Made by a program: the position numbers and the translations under genes. Positions 1 through 7,149 of a DNA stretch of 14,279 bases are shown here, piece by piece. Positions within the stretch are counted from its first letter, which is position 1. Each line of letters starts with the position of its first letter. The DNA comes from Trueperaceae bacterium (GTDB lineage Bacteria > Deinococcota > Deinococci > Deinococcales > Trueperaceae), in assembly GCA_024636105.1 (NCBI GenBank), contig JAGXHO010000145.1:1-14279 (forward strand), written 5' to 3'. A model generated the notes under the pieces. The model worked only from the letters and a program-made list of their open reading frames with translations. It did no database searches and had not been told where the DNA came from.

Positions 1-773
1 CCCTCGTCGCGCGCGAAGGCGGCGAGCGCGAGGTCGATGCGGGCGGCGGCCACGAGGTGGTCCCACGGCGCCTCGAGCGGCTCCGCGGCGCGCCACGCCT
101 CCGCATGGCGCTCCGCCTCGTCGGCGTCGATCGCCGCGACGCGGGCGAACAGGTCGGCGAGCGGTCGCTCGACCACGGTGGCGCTGCCCGGCAGGTTCGG
201 CAGCTCGAGTCCGTAGAAGGCCGGCGCCGTGCCGCCGATCGCCAGGACGCGGGTCGTGGCGAAGGCACGCGCGCCGCGCTCGACGCGCAGGAGCGTGGCG
301 AGCCGGTCGCGGGCGAGCGCTTCGGCCGGGTCGCCGTAGCACCAGGCGACCGGGCCGCGGGCGCCACCGCGAGGCCCCTCGGCGAAGGAGAGCGTCATGT
401 TGAGGCCGCAAAGGCTGTTGAGCGGCAGCGGTCCTCGGACGCCGTCGGGGCCGCCTGTGCGCGCGCCGGCCCGCTCGGGCACCGCCCACACGACGACGCG
501 CGGCGCGGCCGCGAGCAGCGGCGCGAGCAGGTCGCCGGTCGCGAACGTGGCGTGCTGGACGACGAGCAGGTCGAGGTCGGCGGCCGCGAGCCGGCGACCG
601 GCCTGCGCCGCCTCGGTTGCGTCGCGCACGGCGCCTTCGTCGGCGGCCAGGACACCCCCCTGGGCGGCGACGAGCTCGGCCACCGCGTCGACCGATCGGT
701 TCGCCACGGCCGCGCCGTCGCCCTTGAAGGCGGCGCGCACCACGGCCACGAAGCCGACGCGCAGCGGCGTCAC
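1..773 (-). CDS. L-fucose isomerase-like protein (COG2407 type), N-terminal part, cut by the window edge
   Basis: Translating the minus strand from the GTG at 773 gives 257 open residues to the window edge. The start, TPLRVGFVAVVRAAFKGD, is the Rossmann-like opening of the fucose/arabinose isomerase family. It is followed by DLLVVQHATFATGDLLAPLL (residues about 75-95), a tryptophan-containing strand VVVWAVPER (about 101-109) and LNSLCGLN (about 122-129), which fit the substrate-side motifs of L-fucose isomerase-related proteins. Family members interconvert aldoses and ketoses in the cytoplasm with a divalent metal. The metal ligands lie in the C-terminal half, outside the window, so activity and substrate cannot be judged. 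The GTG is chosen because it begins the family homology and overlaps the stop of a small upstream ORF (GTGA). A second in-frame GTG at 788 is possible. Neither GTG has a strong ribosome site of its own. The next gene upstream is the cyclase, about 195 nt away on the same strand. Confidence 0.8.
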   Translation of the reverse strand, partial: MTPLRVGFVAVVRAAFKGDGAAVANRSVDAVAELVAAQGGVLAADEGAVRDATEAAQAGRRLAAADLDLLVVQHATFATGDLLAPLLAAAPRVVVWAVPERAGARTGGPDGVRGPLPLNSLCGLNMTLSFAEGPRGGARGPVAWCYGDPAEALARDRLATLLRVERGARAFATTRVLAIGGTAPAFYGLELPNLPGSATVVERPLADLFARVAAIDADEAERHAEAWRAAEPLEAPWDHLVAAARIDLALAAFARDE

Positions 774-841
774 CGGTGGACCGCGCACGCCGCCCGCGGG
801 GTGGGTGCGTTCAGGACGACGGCGACGGCGGTGCGGCGCAT
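770..841 (-). CDS. 23-codon leader ORF overlapping the isomerase-like gene start
   Basis: An ATG at 841 is preceded by GGAGG (850-846, 4 nt spacing), the best Shine-Dalgarno in this stretch. It opens a 23-residue frame beginning MRRTAVAVVLNAPTPRA, ending in TGA at 772-770. That TGA overlaps the GTG start of the isomerase-like gene (GTGA). This suggests translational coupling: ribosomes terminating here could reinitiate on the isomerase. The peptide has no run of one regulatory amino acid, so classical attenuation is not evident. The alternative is a single-base indel separating the good start from the gene, but the downstream homology already starts at a natural N-terminus, so coupling is the simpler reading. 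Confidence 0.4.
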   Translation of the reverse strand: MRRTAVAVVLNAPTPRAACAVHR

Positions 842-1000
842 GATGCCTCCAGGGAGTTCGAAGGGCTCGGACGTGGGGCGTCGTGGAGCGACCGCGCCCG
901 CGAACGGCGCGATGCTCTAGCGGTGCCACCCGCGACGCGTGCGTGCATCCAACCGGCCGGTCCTTCGCGTTCGGGCGGGGATACGCTACCACGGCGCCGC

Positions 1001-1014
1001 CGGGCGGAAGCCCG
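1001..1014 (-). terminator. Weak hairpin downstream of the diguanylate cyclase gene
   Basis: A perfect 5-bp GC stem, CGGGC/GCCCG with a 4-nt loop, lies 22 nt past the stop of the minus-strand cyclase gene. No T-tract follows it on the minus strand, so it is at best a candidate transcript end. The rest of 842-1035 shows no gene and no clear promoter. Confidence 0.2.
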
Positions 1015-1035
1015 ATGGACGCCGTGGGCGACGCC

Positions 1036-3111
1036 TCAAAAGCCCTCTGCTCCGCCTTCGTCCACGGCTTCGGCGAACGCAACGCGGCCTTCGCGCGCAC
1101 CCTTGGCGTGGTACATCGCGCGGTCGGCCGCCCGCAGGAGCGCCTCGGGGTCGTCGCCATGGGCGGGGAAGAGCGCGACGCCGACGCTCGCGTGCGCTTC
1201 GACCGTCGTAGCCCCGAGGTCGAAGGGCTTGGCGAACGCGGCCGCGATCCGCTCCGCGACCGTGCGGGCGTGGTGCTCGTCCTGCAGCTCGCGCAGGGCC
1301 AGCGTGAACTCGTCGCCGCCCAGACGCGCGACCACGTCGCCCTCGCGCACCGCCGCCCGCAGCCGCGCCGCCACTTCCTGCAGGAGCACGTCGCCGGCCT
1401 GGTGGCCGTGCGTGTCGTTGACGGCCTTGAAGTCGTCGAGGTCCACGAAGCCGACGGCAACGAGCTCGCCGGTCCGCTTGGCCTGCAACAGGAGTCGTTG
1501 GACGACGTCGTCGAACGAGCGTCGGTTGGGGAGCCCCGTGAGCGGGTCGTTGAGCGCCTGCTCCGCCAACAGCGCCTCCAGGCGCTTGCGCTCGGTCACG
1601 TCGCGGAGGGTGCCCTGGGAACCCAGGTGGGTCCCGTCCGCGTCCCGACGTGGCCGCACGATCAGTTCGAACCAGCGGTCCGTGCCGTCGGCGGCGTGCA
1701 GGCGCGCCTCGGTCCGGACGTGCCCGGCGCCCTCTCGGAACTCCGCGCCCAAGAGCGCCGCGACCGCGGCGACGTCGTCCGGGTGGACGAGGGAGAGCGG
1801 GTCGCGGCCGATCAGGTGCTCCGGGTCGTACCCGAGCCCTTCGCGGTACGACGGCGAGGCGTACGTGATGCGCCCTCGAGCGTCGGTGGCGTACACGAGG
1901 TCGACGAGGTTGGCGGCGAGCAGCCGGAGTTCGTGCTCGCGCGCGGCGAGCGCGTCGGCGGCTTGCGCCAGAGCCCGACGCTGGTGGCGCAAAGCGCGCG
2001 TCATGCCGTCGAAGGCAGCCGCGAGCGTGCGGAGTTCGCCCCGGCGCGCAGCCGGCGCCACGCGGCTGGTCAGGTCGCCGTCGGCGACGCGCTGCATGGC
2101 CTGCTCGAGCACGTGGATCGGCCGGAAGACGAGGCGCGAGAGCGCGAGCGAGGCGACCGCGAACAGACCGCCGAGCAGCACGATCGTCAGCGCGGCCGCG
2201 CGTCCCAGGTTGGGCCGAGCGCCGGAGGACAGAGCGTCCGTCGGCACGGCGAGCACGAGGGTGGTGCCATCGTCCGCGGTCAGGACGGGTGCGGCGGCCA
2301 AGACGAGCGACCGACCGGCCTCGTCCTCCCCGTGCGCGGTCGCGACGGTGGCGCGCCCCGAGGAGCGCACGCCGGACACGTCGAGCTCGAACGGCGTCCC
2401 GACGCCGGCGCCGTCCGGAGCGGCGAACACGACGCGCCCCGACGGGTCGACGATCGTCAGCCGCGCGCCGCTGGGCATGCCTGCCGCAGCGAGCCGATCG
2501 GCCAGGGCGTCGACGTCGATCGCGGCCGCCAGCACGCGCGTGCCGGACGCCTCGTCGACGCGGCGCGCGACCAGCATGACCTGGACCCCGTGGCGCGGCG
2601 ATTCGAAGGCCGCGGAGACGACCGCCCCGTCGGCCGTGAGGGCCCGCTGGAACCACGGCTGGGTGTCGGCGTCGAGCGCGGCGTCGGCGCCGTCGCTGTG
2701 GCAGATCGTGGTCCCGGATCCGTCGAACACGACCATCGATACCAAGAGCGGGTCGCTGGCCGCCCGTCGCGCGGCGGCCGACGCGCAGTCCGCGGCGGAG
2801 ATCGGGCTCGCCTCGAGGCGGCCGGCCAGCGTGTCGATCTGGACGGACGCGCGGCGGAACGCACCGAGCTCGGTGGCGACGAGGTCGCGCACCCAGAGCT
2901 CGGCGCGCAGGAGCTCGAGGGAGCGATCGAGTTCGAGCTCGCGCCGCTCGTAGGTGACGGCGAACCCCACGAAGAGCAGCGCGGCGAGACCCAGCAACGT
3001 GTAGATCCTGCCCGCGAGCGTGGTCCATCCGCGGGTCCACCACGGCGCCGGACGCGGCGCGGGGTGCACCTCGACGGTCGCGTAGGGGTCGGGTCCAGCC
3101 CGGTCATGCAT
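1036..3111 (-). CDS. Membrane diguanylate cyclase: Cache sensor - HAMP - PAS - GGDEF
   Basis: This 691-residue protein makes cyclic di-GMP from two GTP. In order: a short cytoplasmic N-terminus; TM1 (about 33-53); a 250-residue extracytoplasmic region with Cache-like sequence (FDGSGTTICHSDG near 129, QPWFQRAL near 151); TM2 (about 304-328); HAMP (about 329-382); PAS (about 395-507, ending RDVTERKR); and GGDEF (about 518-680). The catalytic GGDEF is intact at 598-602, with DxLTGLPNRR near 522. The RxxD inhibitory site (REGD, 589-592) lies exactly five residues upstream, so product inhibition is expected. There is no EAL domain. The ATG at 3111 lies inside the end of the upstream 59-aa ORF (8-nt overlap) and has no clear ribosome site, suggesting coupled translation. 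The ligand of the Cache domain is unknown. Confidence 0.93.
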   Translation of the reverse strand: MHDRAGPDPYATVEVHPAPRPAPWWTRGWTTLAGRIYTLLGLAALLFVGFAVTYERRELELDRSLELLRAELWVRDLVATELGAFRRASVQIDTLAGRLEASPISAADCASAAARRAASDPLLVSMVVFDGSGTTICHSDGADAALDADTQPWFQRALTADGAVVSAAFESPRHGVQVMLVARRVDEASGTRVLAAAIDVDALADRLAAAGMPSGARLTIVDPSGRVVFAAPDGAGVGTPFELDVSGVRSSGRATVATAHGEDEAGRSLVLAAAPVLTADDGTTLVLAVPTDALSSGARPNLGRAAALTIVLLGGLFAVASLALSRLVFRPIHVLEQAMQRVADGDLTSRVAPAARRGELRTLAAAFDGMTRALRHQRRALAQAADALAAREHELRLLAANLVDLVYATDARGRITYASPSYREGLGYDPEHLIGRDPLSLVHPDDVAAVAALLGAEFREGAGHVRTEARLHAADGTDRWFELIVRPRRDADGTHLGSQGTLRDVTERKRLEALLAEQALNDPLTGLPNRRSFDDVVQRLLLQAKRTGELVAVGFVDLDDFKAVNDTHGHQAGDVLLQEVAARLRAAVREGDVVARLGGDEFTLALRELQDEHHARTVAERIAAAFAKPFDLGATTVEAHASVGVALFPAHGDDPEALLRAADRAMYHAKGAREGRVAFAEAVDEGGAEGF

Positions 3112-3283
3112 CGGAGGCCGCGATCCCTTTGGCGAGGCGTTCGTTGCCGGTGGTCGCGGCTGACGTCACGGCGAACACGATCGCGACGACGCCGCGCACG
3201 CCGTGGTGCAGGGGTCGGCCCGAACCGGAGCGCTCGGATGCCGTGCCTTCGCGGGTCGGCCCTCCGGGTTTCGGTGCGTTCAT
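3104..3283 (-). CDS. Small ORF of unknown function overlapping the cyclase start
   Basis: This is a 59-codon frame starting MNAPKPGGPTREG. The ATG at 3283 is preceded by GGGGA about 3 nt away, a weak ribosome site. It ends with TGA at 3106-3104, overlapping the cyclase ATG by 8 nt. The second half (GVVAIVFAVTSAATTG, residues 31-46) is hydrophobic but too short and polar for a confident membrane segment. Third positions in the second half are almost all G or C, as in real genes here. I recognise no family. An in-frame GTG at 3328 would add 15 residues but begins almost at the recombinase stop. It may be a short protein made with the cyclase, or simply a leader that sets the cyclase translation level. 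Confidence 0.42.
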   Translation of the reverse strand: MNAPKPGGPTREGTASERSGSGRPLHHGVRGVVAIVFAVTSAATTGNERLAKGIAASDA

Positions 3284-3344
3284 GATCCCCGCATGATACG
3301 TCCCCTGTCGCGGCAGGCTGCGGCCCACCTTGGCGCGCGTCCCG

Positions 3345-4379
3345 TCACGACCAGTCGTCGAGGCTGCCGCGGAGCTTGCGCCGATCCGAGCGGGCGTAGC
3401 GCCGCGCCATGTCGAGCGTGGCGTGGCGGAGGTGGTCCTGGACCTGGCCGAGATCGCCGGTCTGGCGGTAGAGCTTGGTCCCCGCCGCGTGCCGCAGCGC
3501 GTGCACCCCCTTGAAGCGGACCTCGGCGTGCAGACACAGCGTGCGCAGGCGGCGGTACACGCCGTACTGCGAGCGCAGCGTCAGCACGAACGGGTCGGAC
3601 GGTGCCTCGGCGAGCCGCTGGCGCCGCCAGGCCTCGAGCTCGGCGGTGAGCCGCGGCGTCAGCTGCACCAGCGCGGTCTTGTTGCCCTTGCCCCCCTTGA
3701 CGAGGAGCTCCCTGGAGCCCACGTCCACCCGCACCCAACGCAGCGCCAGCATCTCGCTCACGCGCAGCCCGGCGTGGGCGCCGAGCAACACCAGCACCCG
3801 GTCCTCGGGATCGTCGGCCCGGCCGAGCAACTCGATCAGCTCGAACTCCGTGTAGACCTTGAGGCCGGCGACGTCCTCCTCGCGGTCGACGTCGCGGCCG
3901 GTGCGCACGTCGCGGAAGGGGTCCGCGTCGGTGGCGCCCGCCCAACGCAGGGCCGCGTAGAGCGCGCGCGCGGCGGCGAGCCTCAGTTCGACGGTGGCGG
4001 GGGCGAGCGGCCCCTTCTTCGGCTTCCGGCCTCGCTTGCCGCTCTCCGCCTCGGCATGGACGGGCTCGCGGTCGCCGGCCCGCAGCCGCTGCACGTACAG
4101 CGGGCCGGCATCGCGCGCGGGGCGCAACAGCGCCTCCCCGGACCAGAGGGTCAGCAGCTCCTCGACCCCACGCTTGTAGGCGCGCCGGGTGTGCACCGAG
4201 GTCCCGACCCCCGAGGCGCCGTGCAGCGTCAGGTGCGCTTCGACCAGGCGCCAGAGCTTCTCCAGGTCGCGTTCGCCCGCCGCTTCGACCGCGAAGCGCT
4301 TCAGGGCGGCCTCGCCCCAGCGATGCAGCTGTTCGGTGCGGGCGAGCGGGTCGGAGCCATCGCGACGGGCGAGCGTCAT
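3345..4379 (-). CDS. Tyrosine recombinase, XerC/D-like
   Basis: A 344-residue site-specific recombinase. The N-terminal SAM-like DNA-binding domain (about 40-150) contains TRRAYKRGVEELLTLW. The catalytic domain (about 175-335) keeps every active-site residue: R206 in GLRVSE, K231 in GKGNK, H293 and R296 in HALRH, H319 in LRHATLD, and the nucleophile Y328 in RRYAR. A lysine/arginine-rich stretch (GKRGRKPKKG, about 114-123) sits in the linker. From memory this resembles Xer-like proteins carried vertically in Deinococcus more than phage integrases. No attachment site, direct repeat or cargo was seen beside it. The start is the ATG at 4379, although the frame stays open to 4454, because family homology begins near it. 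A GATAAC box 4 nt upstream may be a leaderless -10. The gene is divergent from the GNAT gene. Confidence 0.9.
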   Translation of the reverse strand: MTLARRDGSDPLARTEQLHRWGEAALKRFAVEAAGERDLEKLWRLVEAHLTLHGASGVGTSVHTRRAYKRGVEELLTLWSGEALLRPARDAGPLYVQRLRAGDREPVHAEAESGKRGRKPKKGPLAPATVELRLAAARALYAALRWAGATDADPFRDVRTGRDVDREEDVAGLKVYTEFELIELLGRADDPEDRVLVLLGAHAGLRVSEMLALRWVRVDVGSRELLVKGGKGNKTALVQLTPRLTAELEAWRRQRLAEAPSDPFVLTLRSQYGVYRRLRTLCLHAEVRFKGVHALRHAAGTKLYRQTGDLGQVQDHLRHATLDMARRYARSDRRKLRGSLDDWS

Positions 4380-4458
4380 GCGGGTTATCAAACCGCGACG
4401 GTGCCGCGCCGCGTGTGGGATGCGCCACCCGCTGTCGCGCCGGGCCGCACCCAAGCCC

Positions 4459-4464
4459 TAAGCT
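4459..4464 (+). promoter_or_regulatory. Candidate -10 box (TAAGCT) for a leaderless GNAT transcript
   Basis: TAAGCT fits TANNNT and ends 6 nt before the ATG at 4471. No Shine-Dalgarno lies between them, so the transcript would start at or next to the ATG. No good -35 is visible. Confidence 0.5.
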
Positions 4465-4470
4465 CGCCCC

Positions 4471-5034
4471 ATGGAGCCGCCCCTCGCCGAAGTCCGACCG
4501 CTCGTCGCCGCGTCCGCTGCGGCGGTGGCCGATGAGGTGGTCGCCGTGTACGCGGCGGCCTTCTCCGGACCGCCCTACGAGGAGGGGAGCGCTGCGCGAT
4601 CGCGCTTCGCACCGCGATGGAACGCCCACGCTGCGGCCCCCGGGTGGCGCGGGATGGGCGCCTGGGTGGACGGAGCGCTCGTGGGGTTCGCGTACGGCCA
4701 CGCCGCGTGCCCCGGGTTCCCGTGGGTGGACGCGGTCCTGGCTCGGCTCGCCCCGTCGACGCAGGCGAAGTGGTGCGCCGACGCCTTCTTGTTGTGCGAA
4801 CTCGCGGTCGCACCTGCGCACCGGGGTCTCGGGATCGGAAGCGCTCTGCACGATGCCGTGATCGACGGTGCACCCCACGGGACGGCGTTGCTCACGACGC
4901 TCGACGATCCGTCCACCACCGGCGCGCTCCTATACGCGCGCCGCGGTTGGCGCCGGTTGGGCGTGCCGTACGTCGCTGCCGGGTACCCGCACCGCTACGT
5001 GGTGATGGGCGTCCGACTCGACAGGTGCGCATGA
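4471..5034 (+). CDS. GNAT-family N-acetyltransferase
   Basis: A 187-residue protein with one GNAT fold. Motif A, which binds the acetyl-CoA pyrophosphate, is clear at about 109-130 (ELAVAPAHRGLGIGSALHDA, with RGLGIG at 118-123). A beta strand GALLYARRGWRRLG (about 151-164) follows, as expected for motif B. The N-terminal half has the usual acceptor-side strands (GAWVDGALVGFAYG, about 63-76). It transfers an acetyl group from acetyl-CoA to an amine. The substrate is not predictable; small-molecule or antibiotic targets are both possible. It is preceded by a -10 box only 6 nt away and ends 37 nt before the TetR gene, which has its own promoter-like sequence. Confidence 0.85.
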   Translation: MEPPLAEVRPLVAASAAAVADEVVAVYAAAFSGPPYEEGSAARSRFAPRWNAHAAAPGWRGMGAWVDGALVGFAYGHAACPGFPWVDAVLARLAPSTQAKWCADAFLLCELAVAPAHRGLGIGSALHDAVIDGAPHGTALLTTLDDPSTTGALLYARRGWRRLGVPYVAAGYPHRYVVMGVRLDRCA

Positions 5035-5041
5035 CGGTTCG

Positions 5042-5055
5042 AGCGTAGTAACGCT
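5042..5055. promoter_or_regulatory. Candidate TetR operator (14-bp inverted repeat)
   Basis: AGCGT-AGTA-ACGCT is a perfect 5-bp inverted repeat with a 4-nt centre. It lies just upstream of the candidate -10 box of the TetR gene, in the -35/-10 spacer. Length and place suit an autoregulatory operator of this family. It could be chance in such GC-rich DNA. Confidence 0.4.
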
Positions 5056-5056
5056 G

Positions 5057-5065
5057 TGATAGGAT
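5057..5065 (+). promoter_or_regulatory. Candidate extended -10 (TG-A-TAGGAT) for the TetR gene
   Basis: TGATAGGAT combines the TGn extension with a TANNNT box. It ends 6 nt before the ATG at 5072, so the transcript would be nearly or fully leaderless. It is the least GC-rich stretch between the GNAT and TetR genes. Confidence 0.5.
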
Positions 5066-5071
5066 GCGTAC

Positions 5072-5665
5072 ATGGACTCTGACCGGCCCGCACCGTACCG
5101 CGACGCCAAACGAGCAGGGCGCGATGCGGTCGCCGATCGCCTGCTCGAACTCGCGGACGCGCGCCTCGCCAGCGAGGGCCCCGGCGGCCTGTCGATGCGG
5201 CGGCTCGCGAACGCCGCCGGGTGCTCGACCATGGTGTTCTACACGGCCTTCGGCGACAAGGCCGGCTTGATCGAGGCGCTGGCCGCGCGCGAGGTCGATC
5301 GCTGGATCGACGCCGCGCTCACGCACGCCGACCCCGATCCGGTCGCCTGGCTGGACGCCACCGGCCGGGCCCTGTTGACCCTCGCCGCGGAGCGCCCGCA
5401 CCACCGCGACCTCGTCCTCACGCCGCCGGCGGTCCTCGGCCTCGGTGCGGCCGTCCGAACCGCGGTCGGCGCCGCATGGGCGGCGACCGTGCCCGGGTCG
5501 ACTGGGGCGGACGTGGCCGCCGCCGTGTGGTCGGCGTGGCGGGGGGCGCTGGCGGCGAGCGACGAGGGGGCCGACGCGACCGAGGTCCACGCGGGGGTGG
5601 TGCGGCTGTGGTCGGCGACCCTGGCCCGGGCCACGGCCACCGCCGGCAACGACGTCGTACCGTGA
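5072..5665 (+). CDS. TetR/AcrR-family transcriptional regulator
   Basis: A 197-residue protein with the family's typical length. The N-terminal helix-turn-helix (about 20-70) reads LSMRRLANAAGCSTMVFYTA followed by FGDKAGLIEAL, the standard recognition helix and the 'F.dKagLi' signature. The remaining helical domain (about 72-190) would bind an unknown ligand and dimerise; its sequence diverges, as usual. It most likely represses its own gene, and possibly the downstream GNAT gene 46 nt away, through the inverted repeat at 5042-5055. No efflux pump or obvious target pathway lies next to it, so its regulon cannot be read from context. Confidence 0.88.
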   Translation: MDSDRPAPYRDAKRAGRDAVADRLLELADARLASEGPGGLSMRRLANAAGCSTMVFYTAFGDKAGLIEALAAREVDRWIDAALTHADPDPVAWLDATGRALLTLAAERPHHRDLVLTPPAVLGLGAAVRTAVGAAWAATVPGSTGADVAAAVWSAWRGALAASDEGADATEVHAGVVRLWSATLARATATAGNDVVP

Positions 5666-5711
5666 GGCGTCCGTCCGCGGAGATGCGAACAGGGAACGAT
5701 GAGGAGGTCCC

Positions 5712-6278
5712 GTGAGCGAGTCCCACGACCCGTACGCCGTTACGCCCCGCACGGTCGTCGTGCCGACGCCGACCGAGGCGATCGAACAGCGCTTGGAGTA
5801 CGACGACTTCTTCCTCGACGTGGACCTGGGCGACGCCGCGATGGCCGATCTGGGCCACCGCCTGGCGTCCGTCCGCTTCCCGCCCGGGTGGCCGGGTGAG
5901 GCGCTCGACGGCTTCGAGGCGTGGGCGGCGGGCCGTCGGTCGGGCGCGACCGAGGGGTGGGCGGCTACCGTGGTCGATCGCGGCGCCCTCGAGGCGATCG
6001 GGCAGGTGGGGTGCGTGGCCCCGCCGGACGGCGACGGCGCCGTCGAGATCCGGTACGCCACGAACGCCGACCAGCGCGACCGCGGGGTGGCCACGGAGGC
6101 CGGCGGTGCGTTCGTCGACTGGCTCCTCGCGCGCCCCGACGTGCACGCGGTCGTGGCCGAGTGCCGCGTCGACAACGCGGCGTCCGTGCGGGTGATCGAG
6201 AAGCTCGGCTTCGCGCTCGTCGACGAGCGCGAGGACGAGGAAGGGCGCGTCCTGCGGTGGGTCAAGCGACGTTCCTGA
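5712..6278 (+). CDS. GNAT-family N-acetyltransferase, RimJ/RimL-like
   Basis: A 188-residue protein of the Acetyltransf_3 (RimJ/RimL) type. After an N-terminal region it shows EIRYATNADQRDRGVATEA (about 112-130), in which QRDRGVATEA is the acetyl-CoA loop. It then has AECRVDNAASVRVIEKLGF (about 159-177), the classical 'N.aS.rv.eklGF' motif. It acetylates an amine on a protein N-terminus or a small molecule; the acceptor is unknown. The GTG start at 5712 is fixed by GGAGG (5703-5707) 4 nt upstream. The gap of 46 nt after the TetR gene and the lack of an obvious promoter suggest cotranscription with it. The stop codon lies in the arm of an inverted repeat shared with the convergent ATPase gene. 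Confidence 0.87.
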   Translation: MSESHDPYAVTPRTVVVPTPTEAIEQRLEYDDFFLDVDLGDAAMADLGHRLASVRFPPGWPGEALDGFEAWAAGRRSGATEGWAATVVDRGALEAIGQVGCVAPPDGDGAVEIRYATNADQRDRGVATEAGGAFVDWLLARPDVHAVVAECRVDNAASVRVIEKLGFALVDEREDEEGRVLRWVKRRS

Positions 6279-6295
6279 CGCCTCGGGCGCGTCAG
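6275..6295. terminator. Stop-codon hairpin between convergent genes
   Basis: CTGACGC and GCGTCAG form a perfect 7-bp inverted repeat with a 7-nt loop. The TGA of the plus-strand GNAT gene is in one arm and the TGA of the minus-strand ATPase gene is in the other. The place suits a bidirectional terminator, but neither side has a T-tract. Confidence 0.45.
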
Positions 6296-7083
6296 AGGTG
6301 GCGCAGGAACGCTTCGGGGCCGTCCAGGAACGCCCGCAGCGTGCGGACGTGGTCGAGGTCGTCGAACTCGGTCTCGTGGACGTCGTCGTCCGTGAGCTCG
6401 TAGCGGCGCGCACCCGGGTAGGCCATGAGGATGGGGGCGTGGGTGGCGATCACGAACTGCGCGCCCCGCTGCACCGCACCTTTGAGCAGCGACAGGAACG
6501 CGAGCTGCCGCACCGGCGATAGCGCCGCCTCCGGCTCGTCCAGCACGTACAGCCCCGGTCCCGTCAGGCGCCCATCGAAGAAGGCGAGGAAGGACTCGCC
6601 GTGGGAGCGGGTATCGAGGTCGCCTCCGTAGCGACCATCGAGCGCGCCGGCCGAACCGACGTAGGGCGCCAACCGCCGGGCGCGTTCGAGCTCGGGGAGG
6701 TCGGGCGTCGCGCGGGCGACGCGCGCGGCTTCGGCCAGCAGCTCCGCCTTCTCGCGTCGGATGCGCTGGGCGTAGCCGAAGTAGTCCTCGGCGCGCAGGA
6801 AGAGTCCCCGGCGGCTGCGCGCGGACCACTCGAGCCGCAGCGCGTCGGCGAGCGGGCGCACGGCGTCGAGCGTGGCGTCGAGCGCGAGGTCGCGGGCGCC
6901 CGCGGCCGGAAGCTCGGCGGCGAGCGCGAGCGCTTCCAGCACGGTGCTCTTGCCCGATCCGTTCTCGCCCGCGAGCACCGTCACCCCGGGGTCGAGGGGC
7001 AAGCGTCGGCCGGGGCCCAACCAGGGAAGGTCGAACGGGTACGCGGAACCGCGGGGCGGTAGGCCGACGGCGAGGAGCGGCAT
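6292..7083 (-). CDS. AAA/ABC-type predicted ATPase (COG3910 type)
   Basis: A 263-residue soluble ATPase. Walker A is GENGSGKST (39-47); an ABC-like signature RSHGESFLAFF is at 159-169; Walker B with catalytic Glu is GLYVLDEPEAALSP (177-190); and the H-loop is IATHAPIL (212-219). The N-terminal YPFDLPWL and the order YFGYAQRI, SHGES, LDEPEAALSP, THAPILMAYPGA match the stand-alone predicted ATPases grouped as COG3910. These are related to the SMC/RecF/ABC nucleotide-binding fold. No substrate or biological role is established for that group to my knowledge, and there is no nuclease domain. The ATG at 7083 lacks a strong ribosome site. The gene follows the membrane protein gene after 66 nt on the same strand, so the two may form an operon. 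Confidence 0.9.
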   Translation of the reverse strand: MPLLAVGLPPRGSAYPFDLPWLGPGRRLPLDPGVTVLAGENGSGKSTVLEALALAAELPAAGARDLALDATLDAVRPLADALRLEWSARSRRGLFLRAEDYFGYAQRIRREKAELLAEAARVARATPDLPELERARRLAPYVGSAGALDGRYGGDLDTRSHGESFLAFFDGRLTGPGLYVLDEPEAALSPVRQLAFLSLLKGAVQRGAQFVIATHAPILMAYPGARRYELTDDDVHETEFDDLDHVRTLRAFLDGPEAFLRHL

Positions 7084-7149
7084 GCGCCCATCGTGCCCCG
7101 GGCGCGCGCTGGACGTTCGCGAACGACGGTTGCGACCGTTTCGCCGCGC

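Noticed and set aside
57..920. A 287-codon plus-strand frame at the left end
   Set aside because: It is the antisense of the fucose isomerase-like gene, which carries recognisable motifs on the minus strand from 773 down to the edge.
776..3285. Two long plus-strand frames (725 and 800 codons) opposite the diguanylate cyclase
   Set aside because: They are antisense shadows. The minus strand encodes a full Cache-HAMP-PAS-GGDEF protein with exact motifs, and the plus-strand products show no family and a skewed Arg/Ser/Gly composition.
3345..4379. The tyrosine recombinase as the integrase of a mobile element or integron
   Set aside because: No attachment site, direct repeats, tRNA gene, excisionase or cargo was found around it, and its sequence looks like chromosomal Xer-type proteins.
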